Below are positions 19,827 through 34,800 of a stretch of 64,000 nucleotides of DNA, piece after piece (within the stretch, counting starts at the first letter, position 1; each line of letters begins with the position of its first letter). Under the pieces are notes generated by a model. It was given only the letters and a program-made list of their open reading frames with translations. It ran no database searches and was not told the DNA's origin. The DNA is from Pterobdella sp. o SKG-2022 (taxonomy: Eukaryota > Annelida > Clitellata > Hirudinida > Piscicolidae): the NCBI GenBank assembly GCA_964035795.1, contig OZ038324.1, positions 124,001-188,000 of the forward strand, given 5' to 3'. The translations under genes were made by a program, and so were the position numbers.

Positions 19827-22800
19827 CTGGTGTGTGGTTGTGATTGGCTCCATTGTATGTTTAATTTATAATTAAGTTTGAATTTATCATAAAAACTAAG
19901 AAGTTAATTGTAACTTTGTTGGTCAGAGTACGTGGCTCGAGTATTAAAGAACCCTATACCAAAAAAGCTCCTATATAGTAAGTAACAGAAGCAAAAACGT
20001 TTACACTGAGCGTTATATAACTTAGACTGAATGCAATGTAAAAAATGGCATTGAACCGTACTTAAAGGTGAATACTCTAAGCACTAAAAATATTTAGTAA
20101 CTGTGGTAGGCAGTAGTTGGCTAATAGATCTCTTCTACTCAATTCTATTGTCATGTTCTCAAAACCAAGCATTATGAGTTTAGTTTTTATGGAGTTCACC
20201 CACAATTCTTTTATTCCTATCATCAGTTTACATTTTTCAAATTTGTATATACAATCGTCCAGCGTTTCTTAGACTAACATAAAAAAGTTTCCATGAAACA
20301 CCTGTGCTAAACTCTCCAAAATAAACAACAATAAAAGTAGATACTGAAAATTATTTGAACACTAAAGGTAATTTTATGAAGTAAAAATTAAAGAGCTCAA
20401 TACAGATTCCTGACCAACATTAACACCAAACTCATCGCTGAGTTGTTTATTAATACGTTCTTGACTCTGAGCTAACGTACATACCCCGAACCACACAAAC
20501 ATTATGAGCTTTCGTATTGTCCACTAAATCGCAGGAAGAAAAATAATAATAATAATGTGAAAAACTTATATGATCAACAGCTTCAGCAAAAATTGATTCG
20601 ATCAAGTAGGCCAACATTTCTAACCCTACAGTTTCTGACGCCTTAAAAATGTTGGTTCAAATGCCAGAAGGTCTAACTGCTTTGCGGCACTCCATTTTTT
20701 CAATGGCATCAATGACCCAGTGACAGAAGGAAGGGGTTAAAGGATTGGTGAAACAAAAAAAAAGAACACGTTAGAATAATGGAACAGATTATTTGATAGA
20801 CTCTTATTATGTTCTACCCAGGCATTATTTTTTGATATTTATGTGAGTTTTCCAGCCTTAACTTCTGACATATTTAGCATTTTATCTCAGTTTCGATTGT
20901 TCATTTTTTTGGTCAAATGAAAATCTCATTACAGCCGAATGTGAAATTAAAAAACTTTTCTCTTTCAGCTTCATTTTTGACATTCAAACTTAGACTTGTT
21001 AAAAGATTTTTCTGCTGCTAGCTTCATTAAATAGTCCTTGAATGAGAAGCTAAGTATCATTTTATTATAGTCAGCAGCTTACCCTTTTCCAAGGGGTCAC
21101 TGAATTCTTTCCACGATCTAACCCTTTCTCCGTTTCAATCTGTCATAGGCATCTTCAAGATCCAAGCCAAACCCATGACAAAAGTTTTCCATTATATTTT
21201 TCCAAATTAACCTTCGCCTTCCCCTTCTTCTACTGACTTCCACCTCAAACCTCCACGCCTGCTTAACACTATCATCATTCCCTTTCCTTACAACATGACC
21301 CAGCCATCTCAAACTTCCTTGTCTCACCACTTCAATAATATTATTATCTAACCCTAATCTAACCATCAACTTCTTTGTACTCACACCATCAGCTAACTGC
21401 ACACCACACATCAATCGAAGCATATGTTTTTCTGCTCTTCTCAAAATAGTCTCTTAAGCGAACCTTACCACCCGTCTTTGAGCCATATGTCATGACAGGC
21501 CTTACACATGTTCTATAAATTTTTCTTTTGATATTCCATGTGTGTCTTTCATGTAACAACTAGCTCACCACTTTCTCCTCCACTATTCATATTGTCTCCT
21601 AAATAACAATAATTATTCACCCTCTCCAACTCACTCAAACAACCATTTAAAACATTCTTACATTCCTCATTCGAACCATTCATACAATCAATCAATCAAA
21701 TCCATTTATAGTTCATTTTCCTTCCCCAAGGGTTGGGCTTTTTGAAAGTTCTATCTTAAAATCGGCCTTTCCATTCAGAGCAATCGAGTGGATCTGCACA
21801 AACCATGTCTAACTTTCTTTTATGATTCAATATGAGCTCATTCCAAGTCTTGTGCATAGCAAGGTTGGATGCATGTTTAGCAGCCTGATAAGCATCTCTG
21901 TCTCCTTCTGCTTTCCATGCTTTGAAACATTTGCGTTTGTGAGACACAGCTTGGTGCACCTTGTCATTCCACCACCAAGTCTGCCTCTTCCAGGTATGTT
22001 TTGCAGCATTAATCAAATTGTTTTTCAGGTACTTCCAACGCTCATCCAAAGTTTTACAAGTTTCATTTCCTTGGATTGATGCATTGAAGAATATACAAAA
22101 TTCAACTTGATTTCCAAAGTCTCTTAGTTTCCAGACTTTTTTACAAGGAACAAACCATCTTTTGGGGTGAGCATGAGTGCAAACCTTGAAGTCACCGACC
22201 ACTAGTCTATGCTGTGTTGCAAACTCCTTCCCAACAATGACTTTCACATTAGAGACCATTTTCTAAAACTTCTCTTAATCAATATGTAATCAATTTGGGT
22301 TTTACAATCTCCTGACTGGTATTTAACCAGATGTTCAAATTTCTTCTTGAACCAGGAGTTACCAACAACCAGCTCATTGACAACAGCAAATTCCAGCAGT
22401 CTTTTACCTTCATGGTTTCTTTTTCCCAAAGCCTGTCCACCATGCACATTCTCAAAAGCGTGATCCTATATGACCATTCCAGTCTCCACTCATGATTAGC
22501 TGTTCCAAAGATGAAACAAACCCTACATTCAAAATTTCCATTTATCCTACGAAAAACTCTCTTTACCCCAGCACGCTGTGCACAAACCCACTTCTTACAT
22601 GTCTTGCGCCTCACACAATTAATTTTAGTCCTTTTACCAGACACACCACATGGATCAATCTTAGCAATGACAACAAACCCACTCTACATGACTTTTGTCT
22701 TGCCAAGATTATCCTTTAATGCTTTCCCTTCAAAAGCTGCTTTCCAACGGATGAATTTTGCTTCCAGTTCTTCCAGTCTCTGCCATCAAGACCAAGTCAT

Positions 22801-25800
22801 CTGCATAAAGCAGTTCATACAAAGCACCTTTTCTTCTGTGTTCATACAATGTACGGAGCACTATTGAAAACAAAAACAGTGAGAGAACCGATCCTTGATG
22901 GACACCTACACCAACATCAAATTCTTCCTCCAACCTGAACTCGCGTTTTTACTCCTTTGTACATCGACATTACTGCCTGAACCAACTTTTTTGGGACCAA
23001 CTTCTGTCTCAGCACCCATTCAATTACCTTCCTTGGCACCTGATCGAAAGTCTTCTATAAATAAACAGATTAAGCTTCCTATTCTTCTCAAGGTAGCTTT
23101 CCTGCATTCTCCTAAGAATAAAAATAGCGTCCAATGTGCTTCTTCCAGGCATAAAACCAAATTGCATTTGGTGAACTTTCACTAACCTTTTTAACCTCTT
23201 TTCCAGCAACCTTTCCACCACTTTCATACCATGCTCTAAAAGCTTTACACCTTGATAGCTCACACAGTCCATAACGCAGCCTTTTTCCTTATAAATGGAG
23301 ACAACTGTATTTGCTCTCCAGTCATGAGACATATTTTTTCCATTAAGGATTTCATTTGCTATTTGCAATATAGCTTGCTTCCCATGTGGAAAAGCAGCTA
23401 GGTGCTTCTTGACAATTCCAGTTGGTCCACTGGCCTTGTCATTCTTCATGATCCCTAGCCCTTTTTCCACTTCGTTCATAGCAAATGGTTCCACAGGACC
23501 CTCAACCACTTTTACTTCCATCATCTCATCCCATGGATTCTCCTCTTTCATGATGGCCTTCAGCGCTCCTTCCACAGTCTGTTTTGACCATCCTTGAAGA
23601 AGTTCTATCTTCTCATTATTGTCTCTAATACAGTTGTTACCTGCTAGATCATTTGCTTCTTCAGCATAGCAGCTTAAAAGCTTTATAACTGTTTCGTTTG
23701 GCACCTAAATCGCTGCTAACTAAATGATTGATGATCGTATTGAAGAACAGACAACAAAACTTATATGCTTGCCTGTGTTATTACAAACTTGTATGTGTTT
23801 TTATTAGTTACCTTGTCAGTTTGCTGCACTTGCAACTTGTGCAGCTGCTCGCTCAGTCGATCATATGTCTTCTTCTTTTTATCCAAAAGGCTGTATTCAA
23901 AAAAGCAATATTATAACAATAGTTTGAAACACAGTTAAATAAAGCAATTGCACAGCTTTTTGTTATAAATTTCAGTTTAGAAAAAGATGAAATTTTTTTC
24001 AAAAGTTTCATTTCCGGTTTCCGCCTTTTTTTAGGTAATAGTTCTGATAAAATTAGCTTAAATGAATACATCTACGACAGATTTAATAAATACGGCGACT
24101 TTTAATGTTAGAGGATTATCAAATAAATTTGAACAACTGTTTATTTGAAGACATCAAACGCTTTGAGATAAATTTCTGCCTCCAGCAAGAAACGAAGTGC
24201 TCCGGAACAATGACTTCAACAAAAAACTATACTTCAAATCCTAACCAACAACGATAAACACCATGGTTTGAGAATATGCTACAAATCCAAAAAATATCAC
24301 TTAACAAGTACAATAGAATATGGAAAGCGAATATGCTTTAACCAACTTTCATCCCTCAGCAAAAACTCTCAAAAAAATTGATATAATAAATGTTTATGCA
24401 TCGACTAACGTGTTGGTTTCTTGCAAACCAGAATTGGACAAATTTTATGGAAACTTGAAAAAGTGCATGAAGAACCTCAAGCCAAACATATACTTCATTG
24501 GGGGTGACTTCAACAGCAAAATTGGGATAAAAAATGCAAAACTCAAGGGAGCCAACATAAAGGAGAAAAGAAAATGGACTGGCCCTTAATGACTTCATGT
24601 CAAGAAAAAACCTATATGCTGCTAACACCACAGTCCAAACACAAAACCACTTGGGTGGGCCATTTAAAGGAGAAAACAGTTTAAAATATCATTGACTTTA
24701 TATTAATCCACCAAAAGTTCTTCAGACAGCAACACATACAGAGAAACACACAACCTCCTAATAGCCAAAATAACACAACCCAAACCATATCAATGCTGGA
24801 CTAACCCCATCAAAATCTTCTCTTCTGAAAAACCATGCTTCCAAAACACAATAAACCAAAAGCTGTACAAACAAACAATGGAAAAAAGTGAAGCAGGATC
24901 TATTCAAGAAATACTGAAAGACGTGAAAAAGGCATCAAAAATCCACTTTAAAATTGCATCAAAAAGCAAAACAGATAGATATAAAAATGATCTCAAAACT
25001 TTGACTGAAAACAAAAAAATCTCAGCAACGGAATAGAAAACACCTAAAAACTTGAATGCTAGGACACATATGTCGCAATAACCCGCCAGCCAAAGCCATC
25101 CTACAAGAAGCGCTCAAGAACACCAAACCCAAAAGGCAGACCACCACCATCCCTACTTAACACTCTAATAATTGACCTGTTCCTTCTTAACTTAAAAATT
25201 GAAGAAATCAAAACTATTGACAAAATCAAATACAAAAAAAAAATAAAAAACGTTACGTATTTATTATAAGCTGTGATTATGTTTTCGAAAAAAATCAATA
25301 TATATATAAAGATTTTATTTGGTTCAATAAGCTAGGTTTTTGTAATATTATATCAAACTATAAACCCCAGATAGGGACGATCAAATGGCAAAATTACTTA
25401 CATATCAAGCTATTCTATTTCAATATCATTAGCATCTAAAATAATATTTTGATAAATAACAAACTTTTTATTTCCCTCAGTCTTATGGTTCTTGTAGTTG
25501 TTCTTTGCCTCCTTCAGCTCCTTCTTGGCTGCTTTCACTAACACCTTCTTTGCATCAACCTTGCAATAACATTCAACTATGAAATCACCCACAAACGTAA
25601 AACCATTATAAAGAATTTTCTATCAATGTAATTGAAAAACTCGCCAAATAAAATAATCTATATTAACGGTTATCGAATTGTGCAACCCAAAATGAAAACG
25701 TAATTATGGATAAAATTTGATCTTTGCATACTTTTTGAACCACACTAGATTTCAATAGTACGAAATTCTTGTGCCGATTATTTCACACCACTTTATACTA

Positions 25801-28800
25801 AAAACCCACATGATCGTTCATCGTTTTTATAAATGGGAATACAAAGAGCATAAACGATCATGATGGATATCAATAGAAAGTGGTGCGAATTATTGACACA
25901 AGTACTAGGTAAAATAATAAAATCATAATATACAATTACTGCTACAAAATTAACTGATGAAAATAACAACTTTTGTCTGCAAATTCTCCATCTGCTTGTC
26001 AAAGTTTTTGGGAGCAGCCCTCTGATGGTTGCAAAGAATGGCCACCTGCCTGTTGGCTCTGTTGTATGACAAGATCTTGGCTGCAACTGCATCCTCATCT
26101 AGTGAATTAAAAACCTTATTTGAGATAGCCCATTATGATAGACCAAAAGGCATTTCTCAGAAAAAAACTATAATTACAGTAACAGCTTATACTGATTTTA
26201 GACAAGCAATAAAACCACCCAACTTGTAAAGTTACAATGAAGTTAAGTGAGATTCAGTGATTGATCTCAATGGTTGAGTGAGATTCAGTGACCGATCTCA
26301 ATGTTTGACTTTTAAATAACAAGGTGCTGTACTCAACCACATACTTCCAGTAAAAAGACTGAAGAATAAACAATTCACGCCTACTCAATACATTTCCCTA
26401 ATTTTCACATTCCATTATTGCTGCAGCTAAAGGCTCAGATGAAAATCAGCAATTTGATACATTGAAAGCAATACTGAGATGGGCAATGAACGCTGAAGAT
26501 GAACATTCATGACCTTATTCTACTGCCTCAACCTTCTGCAACAAATAGGTTTTCGAATGTATGACATTTAATGAATGAATAAATAGCCTTACAACTGTTG
26601 AAAACACTTTTTATCACATGAAGGTTTTTTTTAATGAGATTTAAAAATATAATTTTTATTATACTAGTTACAAACTTACTATTGTCAGAAGCTTAATTTG
26701 AATCCGAAATTTGGATAAGATGAGCTCTTAAAAATTTTATAGACTTGTGAAACCTCATGTTTAAAAAATAAAACTGCATAAAATGAGCAATTTGAGCATA
26801 TCAGATCAGCCTCAGTAAGGTGAGATAAAGGTTTGCAATGATGGCACCTATTTATTAATGCTGTTGAAAGGGCACCTTTTGTGAGAACATCAAGCTGTTG
26901 TTGGAGAGTTTGTGAGGCATTATATGTCCTAAACACCTTGGCACTCAAACCATCCAGCAAACTCTGCAGGTGCTTATTCAGAATGGTCGTCTGCAATCAT
27001 ACAGAATATCAATTGTAAATACATAAGCATAAATATAATTCTTTTTTATAAATATTATTAATAAGTATGAAAATCTTTCTTGGCCATCGGAATTAAACTG
27101 AATCCAAATTATCGCCTGAAGTTGAAAGCTGCATTTCTGTTCTAACGTGAATATCAGTAGACTCCGTTAGTAGTTATTGATAAACTGATTCTCTGACATC
27201 ATGATTTTGTTTTTATCCCAAGTACCCTAGTCGTGGGTGGGTACTTCTCAAGTTCCCATCAAGACCCACCAGTGCTTCATGAGCTCAGCCGTTCTCACAG
27301 GCTAGCTCCACAGACTCTCGGGTCCCAGTGTGATAATTATTTTGGTGCAGATGAAGACGTGAGGATGGGTGTGAGGCTTTTTGTTTGAGTTGTTTGATAT
27401 CCTTATCATTTGGCTTAGCATTGATCCTAATTGACAATGGCAAGGCAAACTGCGTGGAAACTGCTGATATTGGATTCAATAACTTCAAGTTGGACATCAT
27501 CTCAGACTGGCAGTCTATAAAAACTTGTCCCGATTAAAAATGCTCATTTTGAAAGATAAAACATATTAGAATCAATAATCTAGGCTGACTATTAACTACA
27601 GGGTACGAAATTGCCATACGACCACCCATGGTTTATTAAATATCTCGTGAGATTTTTAATATTTTTTAATAAATTTTTTGAAAAATATGAAAAAATGAGG
27701 TATGATCAACATTCGTATTTGAATATTTTTCAAAACTTTGGAAGCCTCTACTACTGAAATCAGGGTATGAAATTTTTTTACGACCACTTGTGAAACCCCA
27801 TGTTTTTATTGGATACAGACATCAAATAAACTTATTGTTGCATGTAATTTTATATTTGCAAATGAAATATTATATAAAGTGAAGAAACGATAGTTCATTT
27901 TCATTCTATTTGTTTAAAAAGATGCCTAAAGAAACAAAATTATCATCGGAAGAACAAGTTTGAAAGTCTAGTAGAGATATTGTAAACCTTTTTGGACGTA
28001 ATAAAAGCATTATTTTAATGTTTTGAAGTCACTTGAAGAGTATAGAAACGCGAAAAAAAGCCAAAAAATCTAAAACGACCCCCCAGACCACAAGAAAAAT
28101 GATTCGCCAAGTTTGGGCACAATGCCAATTTCGAATAGGTCAAGAAATACATGTCTACACGGAGTATACAACAAATTTTAAGCACTTCAAAATTCTTGTA
28201 TTTTGGAATGCGTAAACGAGTGCAGTGGACTAGCATTTGGCACCACGAACATAGTCAAGTGGTGTAAAAAGAAATTGAAAAATAAGGATGATTCAACGAA
28301 AATTATTTTTAGTGATGAAAAAAGCTTTACTTGGGATGGTCTTGCTGAGTGTCACTACCACTAGAAAGATTTTAGGCGCCAACCAAAGTTGAAAATACGA
28401 AGGGGAGAGTTCTCTAACGGTGTGGGAAGCTATAAGAACCAACGGAAAAACACGATTGGTGTTTTTAGAAGAAAGACAGGATTCTAAAGCATATATTACA
28501 AAAATGTTTACTGCCCAATGAACAGAGATATATGGAAAAAAAATTGATTTTACAGCAAGATAATGCACCCATCTATACTTCAAAGTGCACTGAAATCTGG
28601 ATGGAGGAGAATAATGTTGTTTTACTAGTTTGCCCAGCTCGTTCACCTGATTAAACCCAATAGAACGAGAAAGATTTTAAAATAGAAATAGTTTCTGCTT
28701 GGGAAAATCTGTCAATTCATTATCATCACCATCCTTTTTATAGCCTGTTTTCCTCACTAGAAGATTAGGCTTTCTTGAGTGACAACTTCCAAGCTAGGCA

Positions 28801-31800
28801 GTTGTGGGAGCTCATTGTAGCCATTCCAGATTTACTGGGATCATTTTTCAGCAGCTCTTTCCAGGTCAGCTTTGGTCTTCCAGGTTTTCTTGTTGCTGAT
28901 ACATTGACACTCCGAACCTTCGATACCCAACCAGAGGTTCATTCCATGTGATCAAACCACCTCAACCTGTTACACTGGATGACCTTTAGGATGTCCTCAA
29001 TGCAGTTTGTCATGCAGAGTCTTTGTGCTTATTTTATCTACTAGCTTGACTTTACAGATCCATTTTATCAAAGCAAAAGTCATTTCGTTTCAGACGATTT
29101 AAGGAGGGAGTCGATAGGGTCCAGGTTTCAAGAGTATAACAAAGCTGCTTTGACGTATGCAACATATAACACCTTAAGTTACAGGAAAAATGTGGGTAGT
29201 AGTGAGAAGAGGGAGGGTTGGTGGAACTTACTCCAAGCACATTTAATTCTGGTAATTGAAGAAAGCAACCACCACCAGCAGATAACATGTCACCTAATCA
29301 ACTTCAAGTTTGTCATTACTCAGCTGTACTTCTGTGAACTTTCTTCCATCGACTGGCCTAGCAGCACTTAAACAATGAGCACATTTGAAAACACTGAGCA
29401 CATTTGAAAACACTGAGCACATTTGAAAAAAACAATTTTTAATCCACCTTTCTTATCACTACATTTTTTATGACTCCAACATTTAAAACCATTACAAAAA
29501 ATAGAATTAGAGCCCACACCATTGAAACAAACACCACATGGATATTTACCACATTTTTTAAGATCAAGATTGCAACCAGAGATCATAATTTGGTTTTTAG
29601 GTGTTTACTCTTAATTCCTTCATTTTCAAGGCTTCTATCCCCGTTTTCAACTTTTCAACCAAATCCTTCATTTTATCCGAAATAATAACCAGGTCATCAA
29701 CATCCAAAAGTTCCCATGGTGCACCAGTTTGAAAATCCATTGAAGTAGCTTCGAGAACAATAATGAACAGAAGTAGGCTGAGAACAGAGCCCTGATGCAC
29801 ACCAACACCAACATCAAACTCCTCGTTATAACCATCACCAACCTTTACCATACTTTTCTCATTTTCATACATAGTCTGAAAAAAATGTACCAACCACTCT
29901 TCAATTCGATGTTTGCGCATATCCCACCAAATAATCTTTTATGGCACTCTGTCAAATGCCTTTTCTAAATCAACAAAAACCACTAACAGTGGTTTATAGA
30001 CAGCCATGTACTTCACTTGCAATCGTCCAATGATGAATATTGCATCAGTAGTGCTACATCCAGGCATGAAACCATGTTGCATTTTCTCTATGCTGTTATT
30101 TTTCCTGGTGAGTGCCTCCACAACACGTTCAACAATTTTCACAACATGGTCCATTAATTTTAAGCCTCTATAATTTTACGAATAAAAGCATCACCTTTTC
30201 CTTCATAGAGGTTAACTATGTAACTGTAACTTCATTCAGTTGGAATGCTGTTTTGAGATATAATAGCATTGACTAGGTCGCATAGTATACAAATACCACA
30301 GCTACCAAAAGCTTTAAAAATTTCAGCCACAGCTCCAGATGCCCCAGATGTATTACCGCCAGTCATTTTGGAGATAGCAGTATAACCTAATTGGATTAAT
30401 AATAATAAAAATAAAATGTTAAGATATTTTCAAGAAGCCTGGTAGGCCCCTAAAGACTTGGAATGAGCTCATATTGAATGATAAAAGAAAGCTAGACATG
30501 GTTTGTGCGGATCCACTTGATCGCTCTAAATGGAAAGGCCAACTTTGAGATAGAACTTTCAAAAAGCCCATCCCTTGGTAAAGGAAAACGGGCAATGAAA
30601 AAGGATTTGATTGATTGATGATTGATTACACAGGCTGCAATGTTGACTGATTACAAATAAAGATTAGCTGATGAATTTCGACCAGGCACAATATAATTGT
30701 GATTACAATCAGATAAAATGATAGTAAGAAAATGTTGATGCATACTGCAACATTGGAGCAAACAAGGAAAACATACTGACGTTGAGTCGATCAAAAACAT
30801 CATCAGAAGGCTTCTTGCCCTCGAGGAAGAGCTGCAAGTTCTTGTAAACTTTTTTCTCTACAGATACTGCATTCTGATACCTATGTTGCATCATGTCTAA
30901 ATTAAATAAATCTTATTATCATTTATAATAATATCATAATATTTCATAACGCCATATGGTTATTGCGAAATTATGAATCATGCTAGAATATATTTTTTAG
31001 CACTTCATCTTAAACATGACTTTGCACCTATGAATTGCTTATAAGTTAGTAACTTCATTTGGCGAATATTAATTTATTCAAGCCATGGAACATATGCTAT
31101 GCGGAGAAGGCAAGGGCATGCTCCTCAAGCACTTTGAATGCTACAAAAATCTCCATTAGTTTACAAGCAAAAGCAATGACCCTAAGACCCCAGCAGCTCT
31201 TAAATGGGCAGAGGGTGCTAAGAATGCCTGGGTTTTCCTTTTTATTTTTAACTCTTTCTTTGAGGTTTGTTAGTTGGAATATCGGAACTTTCAATGGTAA
31301 AGGTATGGAATTTTGCGAAAAAATAAGAAGAAGAAGGATTGACATTTGCTGTCTTCAAGAAGTAAGGTGGAAGAATCAAGATGAAAAATTTTTAGGTAGT
31401 TTAGGTAGAAGATTTAAGTTATGATGGGCTGGGAATGAAACTACAGTAGGAAGTGTTGGTATACTGGTGAAGAAGGAGCTATTTGAGAAAGTGGTAGAGT
31501 TTTTGATTTGTTTAAGTGATTTAATAGGCACGTTAGTAAGCAGATTGATGGGTTTGATGGAGTTTACGGAGGTTGGCGTTGATGAAAGAAATGTGGAAGG
31601 TAGATTGCTTCTAAAGTTTTTTGATGGAAAGAATCTGTATAGCAAATACATAGCACAAGAAGAAAGAGAACGTGAAAATAACATACAAAGGTGGTCAGAG
31701 CAGAGAGATGGAGATTGATTGCACACTGGTTAGTAGAAGAGACAGAAAGAATACAAAAGATGTAGACAATTTTGGGAGAGTATTATTAGTTATAGATTTA

Positions 31801-34800
31801 GCTATAGATAGGAGTATAAAGAAGAAAGTAAGGTCGTACAGGTTTGTGAAAAGAAGGGTTTGGAAGTTGGAGGAAGTAGAGTATAGGAGGTTTTTTGAAA
31901 GATTTTATGATTTGGTTAATATGAATGATCAAAATATATGGAACTCTTTCAGAAGTGGGGTTTTAAAGCTTGTAACGAAATGTGCGGTATAAGGAAAGGT
32001 AGGGCAGAGAAGGGCAATACTTGGTGGTGGAATAAAAAGGTAAAAGAAGCTATTGCAGAAAAGAAAGTATCCTAAAAATTGGTGTAGAAACAAAAATAAA
32101 AATAAAATCCATTATAGAGAAATGAAAAGGTGAGCCAAGGGAGCTTTGGCTGTAGTTATGAGGGAGGAAACTGAGAGAATTAGATAAGTTTCATCAAAAT
32201 CATGATAAAATTTATAAACTCCTCAGAGTAAAAAAAAGGAGGAGGGGTATTTAGAAGGAAGTAGGTGATTGAAGAGAGAAGAATGGTTTAGAATTTGGTA
32301 GTCAAGAAAAAATGAGAATATAGAAAAGTTATATGAAAAATATAAATTTTGAAAATACATAGGTTATGAAACATCTGATGCTCTTATTGTTGAAAGATCA
32401 GTAATGTCTATGCGATATAGAAGTGAGCTCAGCCATAAAAATGTTAAAAAATGGGAAGACCTCAAAGTGAGTTTTGAGATGATTAAAGCCAGTGGACAGG
32501 GGGGGAATTGATGTATTGAAAAAGATAGGTCAGAATTAACTATATGGTGAAGAGACGACCACAGAATGGAAATCTAGCGTCATATTCCCACTATATATAA
32601 ACAAAGGGAATGTGGGAGACTGTGGTTCACACCAAGGAAGAAAACTATTGAAAAATTGAATGAAAATTATTGAAAGTGTTTGTGAGAAGGTTAAGAAAGT
32701 TGGTTAAATGTTGATGAATCACAGTCTGGGTTCAGAACAGGTATGGGCACAACAAAGGCCTTGTTTGTTAGAAAAGGATTCAGAAGGAATACAGAGAAAA
32801 ATAAGAATCTCTATATTGGTTTTGTAGACCTAAGAAAAGCGTTTGATAGGGTTCCAAGAAGGTATAGAATGGGAAGTAAGGAAGGGGTTCCAGAGATTTT
32901 AGTTTGGGAGGTAATTAGCATGTATGATGGAACTAAAACTCATGTAAGGGTTGGGAATAATCTATCTGAAGAGTTTTAAATGACAGTTGGTGTAGATGAA
33001 AGGTCTGTTATGTAACCATTACTGTTTTCAATAGTGATTGATTTTATATAAAGAAAAAGCTAGAGTAAATTATATGCATGAAATTTTACATGCAGATAAC
33101 TTGCTTCTTTCAGGTGACACTGTCAGGTTTGAGAGGAAAATTTTTTAAATGAAAAAATGTTTTTAAAGAAAAGCTTTTGAGAATAAATACTTTGAAAATC
33201 AGTCTTGATAAATGGCTTAGACCCATGTGGAGTTTGCTGTAAGAGCGATGTCACTAATAGGCTCTAACTATAATTTTTGGATCCCTGCTAGGTGCGCAAA
33301 GATTCGAAAAATTCCGCAAGGCTAGCTAAGGATTTCATATGTCTAAAATGCAAAAGTAGCACAGACTTCAGCGCACAACCTGTAGAATCTTTATGTGATG
33401 GAATTGAGACAGTGCATTCTTTTTTGTACATGGGAAGTAAAATAGATTCTAGCAGAGATGGCAAGGTGGCTGTAACTGCAAGAATGAAATCAGGCTGGGC
33501 GAAATTTAAGGAATGTAGAGATATTTTATTATTCAAAATTTTCTTCTCAAAATCAAAGAATGAGTTTGTGCAAGCTGTGTTAAATCAGCAATGCTATTTG
33601 GAAGTGAGGTTTGGTGTTTTAGACAAAATGGGTTGGATATTCTGAAAAGAATAAATAGGGCTATGGTCAGAACAATCTGTGGAGTGAAGTTATCAGATAG
33701 GTTTAAAAGTATATCTTTAATTGATAGGTTAGGTTTAAAAGAAACTTTAGAGACTTTAGCTAAAGCTAGCGGTGTAAGATGTTTTGGTCATGTAATGAGG
33801 AGAGATGTGGCGAATGTTTTAAGAAAAGCACTCACTTTAAAAATTGATAGTTTGAAAGTTGAGTGAAAAGACAAAATAGTATCAGAAATTAGTAAAGTTT
33901 GTTTAAAAGAAAAAGATGTGTTGGATAGAAAAAAATGGATATTAGGTATATATACAATTGTAAGAAATTTTTTTTAAATGGAGTAAAATTGGCTCAGTAT
34001 AGTAAAGATTAAACCAGATTTAAAAGCTTGGTATCTATTTATTTATATGGTTGAAAATGGGAGTTTTTTCATTGTGGCGTAGTCTTGAAAGCTCTCTAAA
34101 CCACTACTTTCATAAAAATTGAAGCTTTAAATAGTCACCCTCAAAACACATTTGATCTTAAATAATAAAAAACATATGCAACGTAGACGTAAAAGAGCCG
34201 GAAATCAACATAATAGAAACAAACACTAAGGTTTATTGATAAACTTAATACACGAAGTATCTTACATTATCTAGTGTCTAATAGATAATGTAAGATTCTC
34301 TTACGAAAAGCTTCGTGTATTAAGTTTCTCAATAAACCTTAGTGATTGTTTCTATTATATATATGCAACGTAGTCAGCCAATCTTCTTTTAACATGCAAA
34401 ATGGAGTTTCCAGTCTCAATAGTGAATGTCTTATAAGTCATCAAATAATGATTCAACCCAGTTTTTTCATTCAACAAACAACAATTTTAAATATTGATAT
34501 AGTAATTGTCTGCAATAAAACATGAACTGACAAGGGTATGTTACCTAATAGAATCTTTGCCAAGAAAATCAAACTCCACCACATTATCCTTGTCATTGAG
34601 ATTGTCATGCAATTTGAGATGTTCCACTCGTAAAGAACAACAACCCACTGTGTCAGCTGTGTCTTCATCTTTCTCATTACCAGCTCTCAGTGCTAACTGC
34701 CAACCAATCACAACTATCTCTACAGACCATTAAATATCGTATATCTATAATAAACAATATTAGATTATACTGCTATACATATCCTAGTAACATGGATTGA

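Noticed and set aside
26421..26520. Possible coding scrap ([19 protein letters not shown]) in TOP1 intron 14
   Set aside because: A single short frame with no recognised family and no fit to TOP1.
29376..29432. CRISPR-like or satellite array
   Set aside because: Only three contiguous 19-bp units with no spacers, inside a decayed RT.
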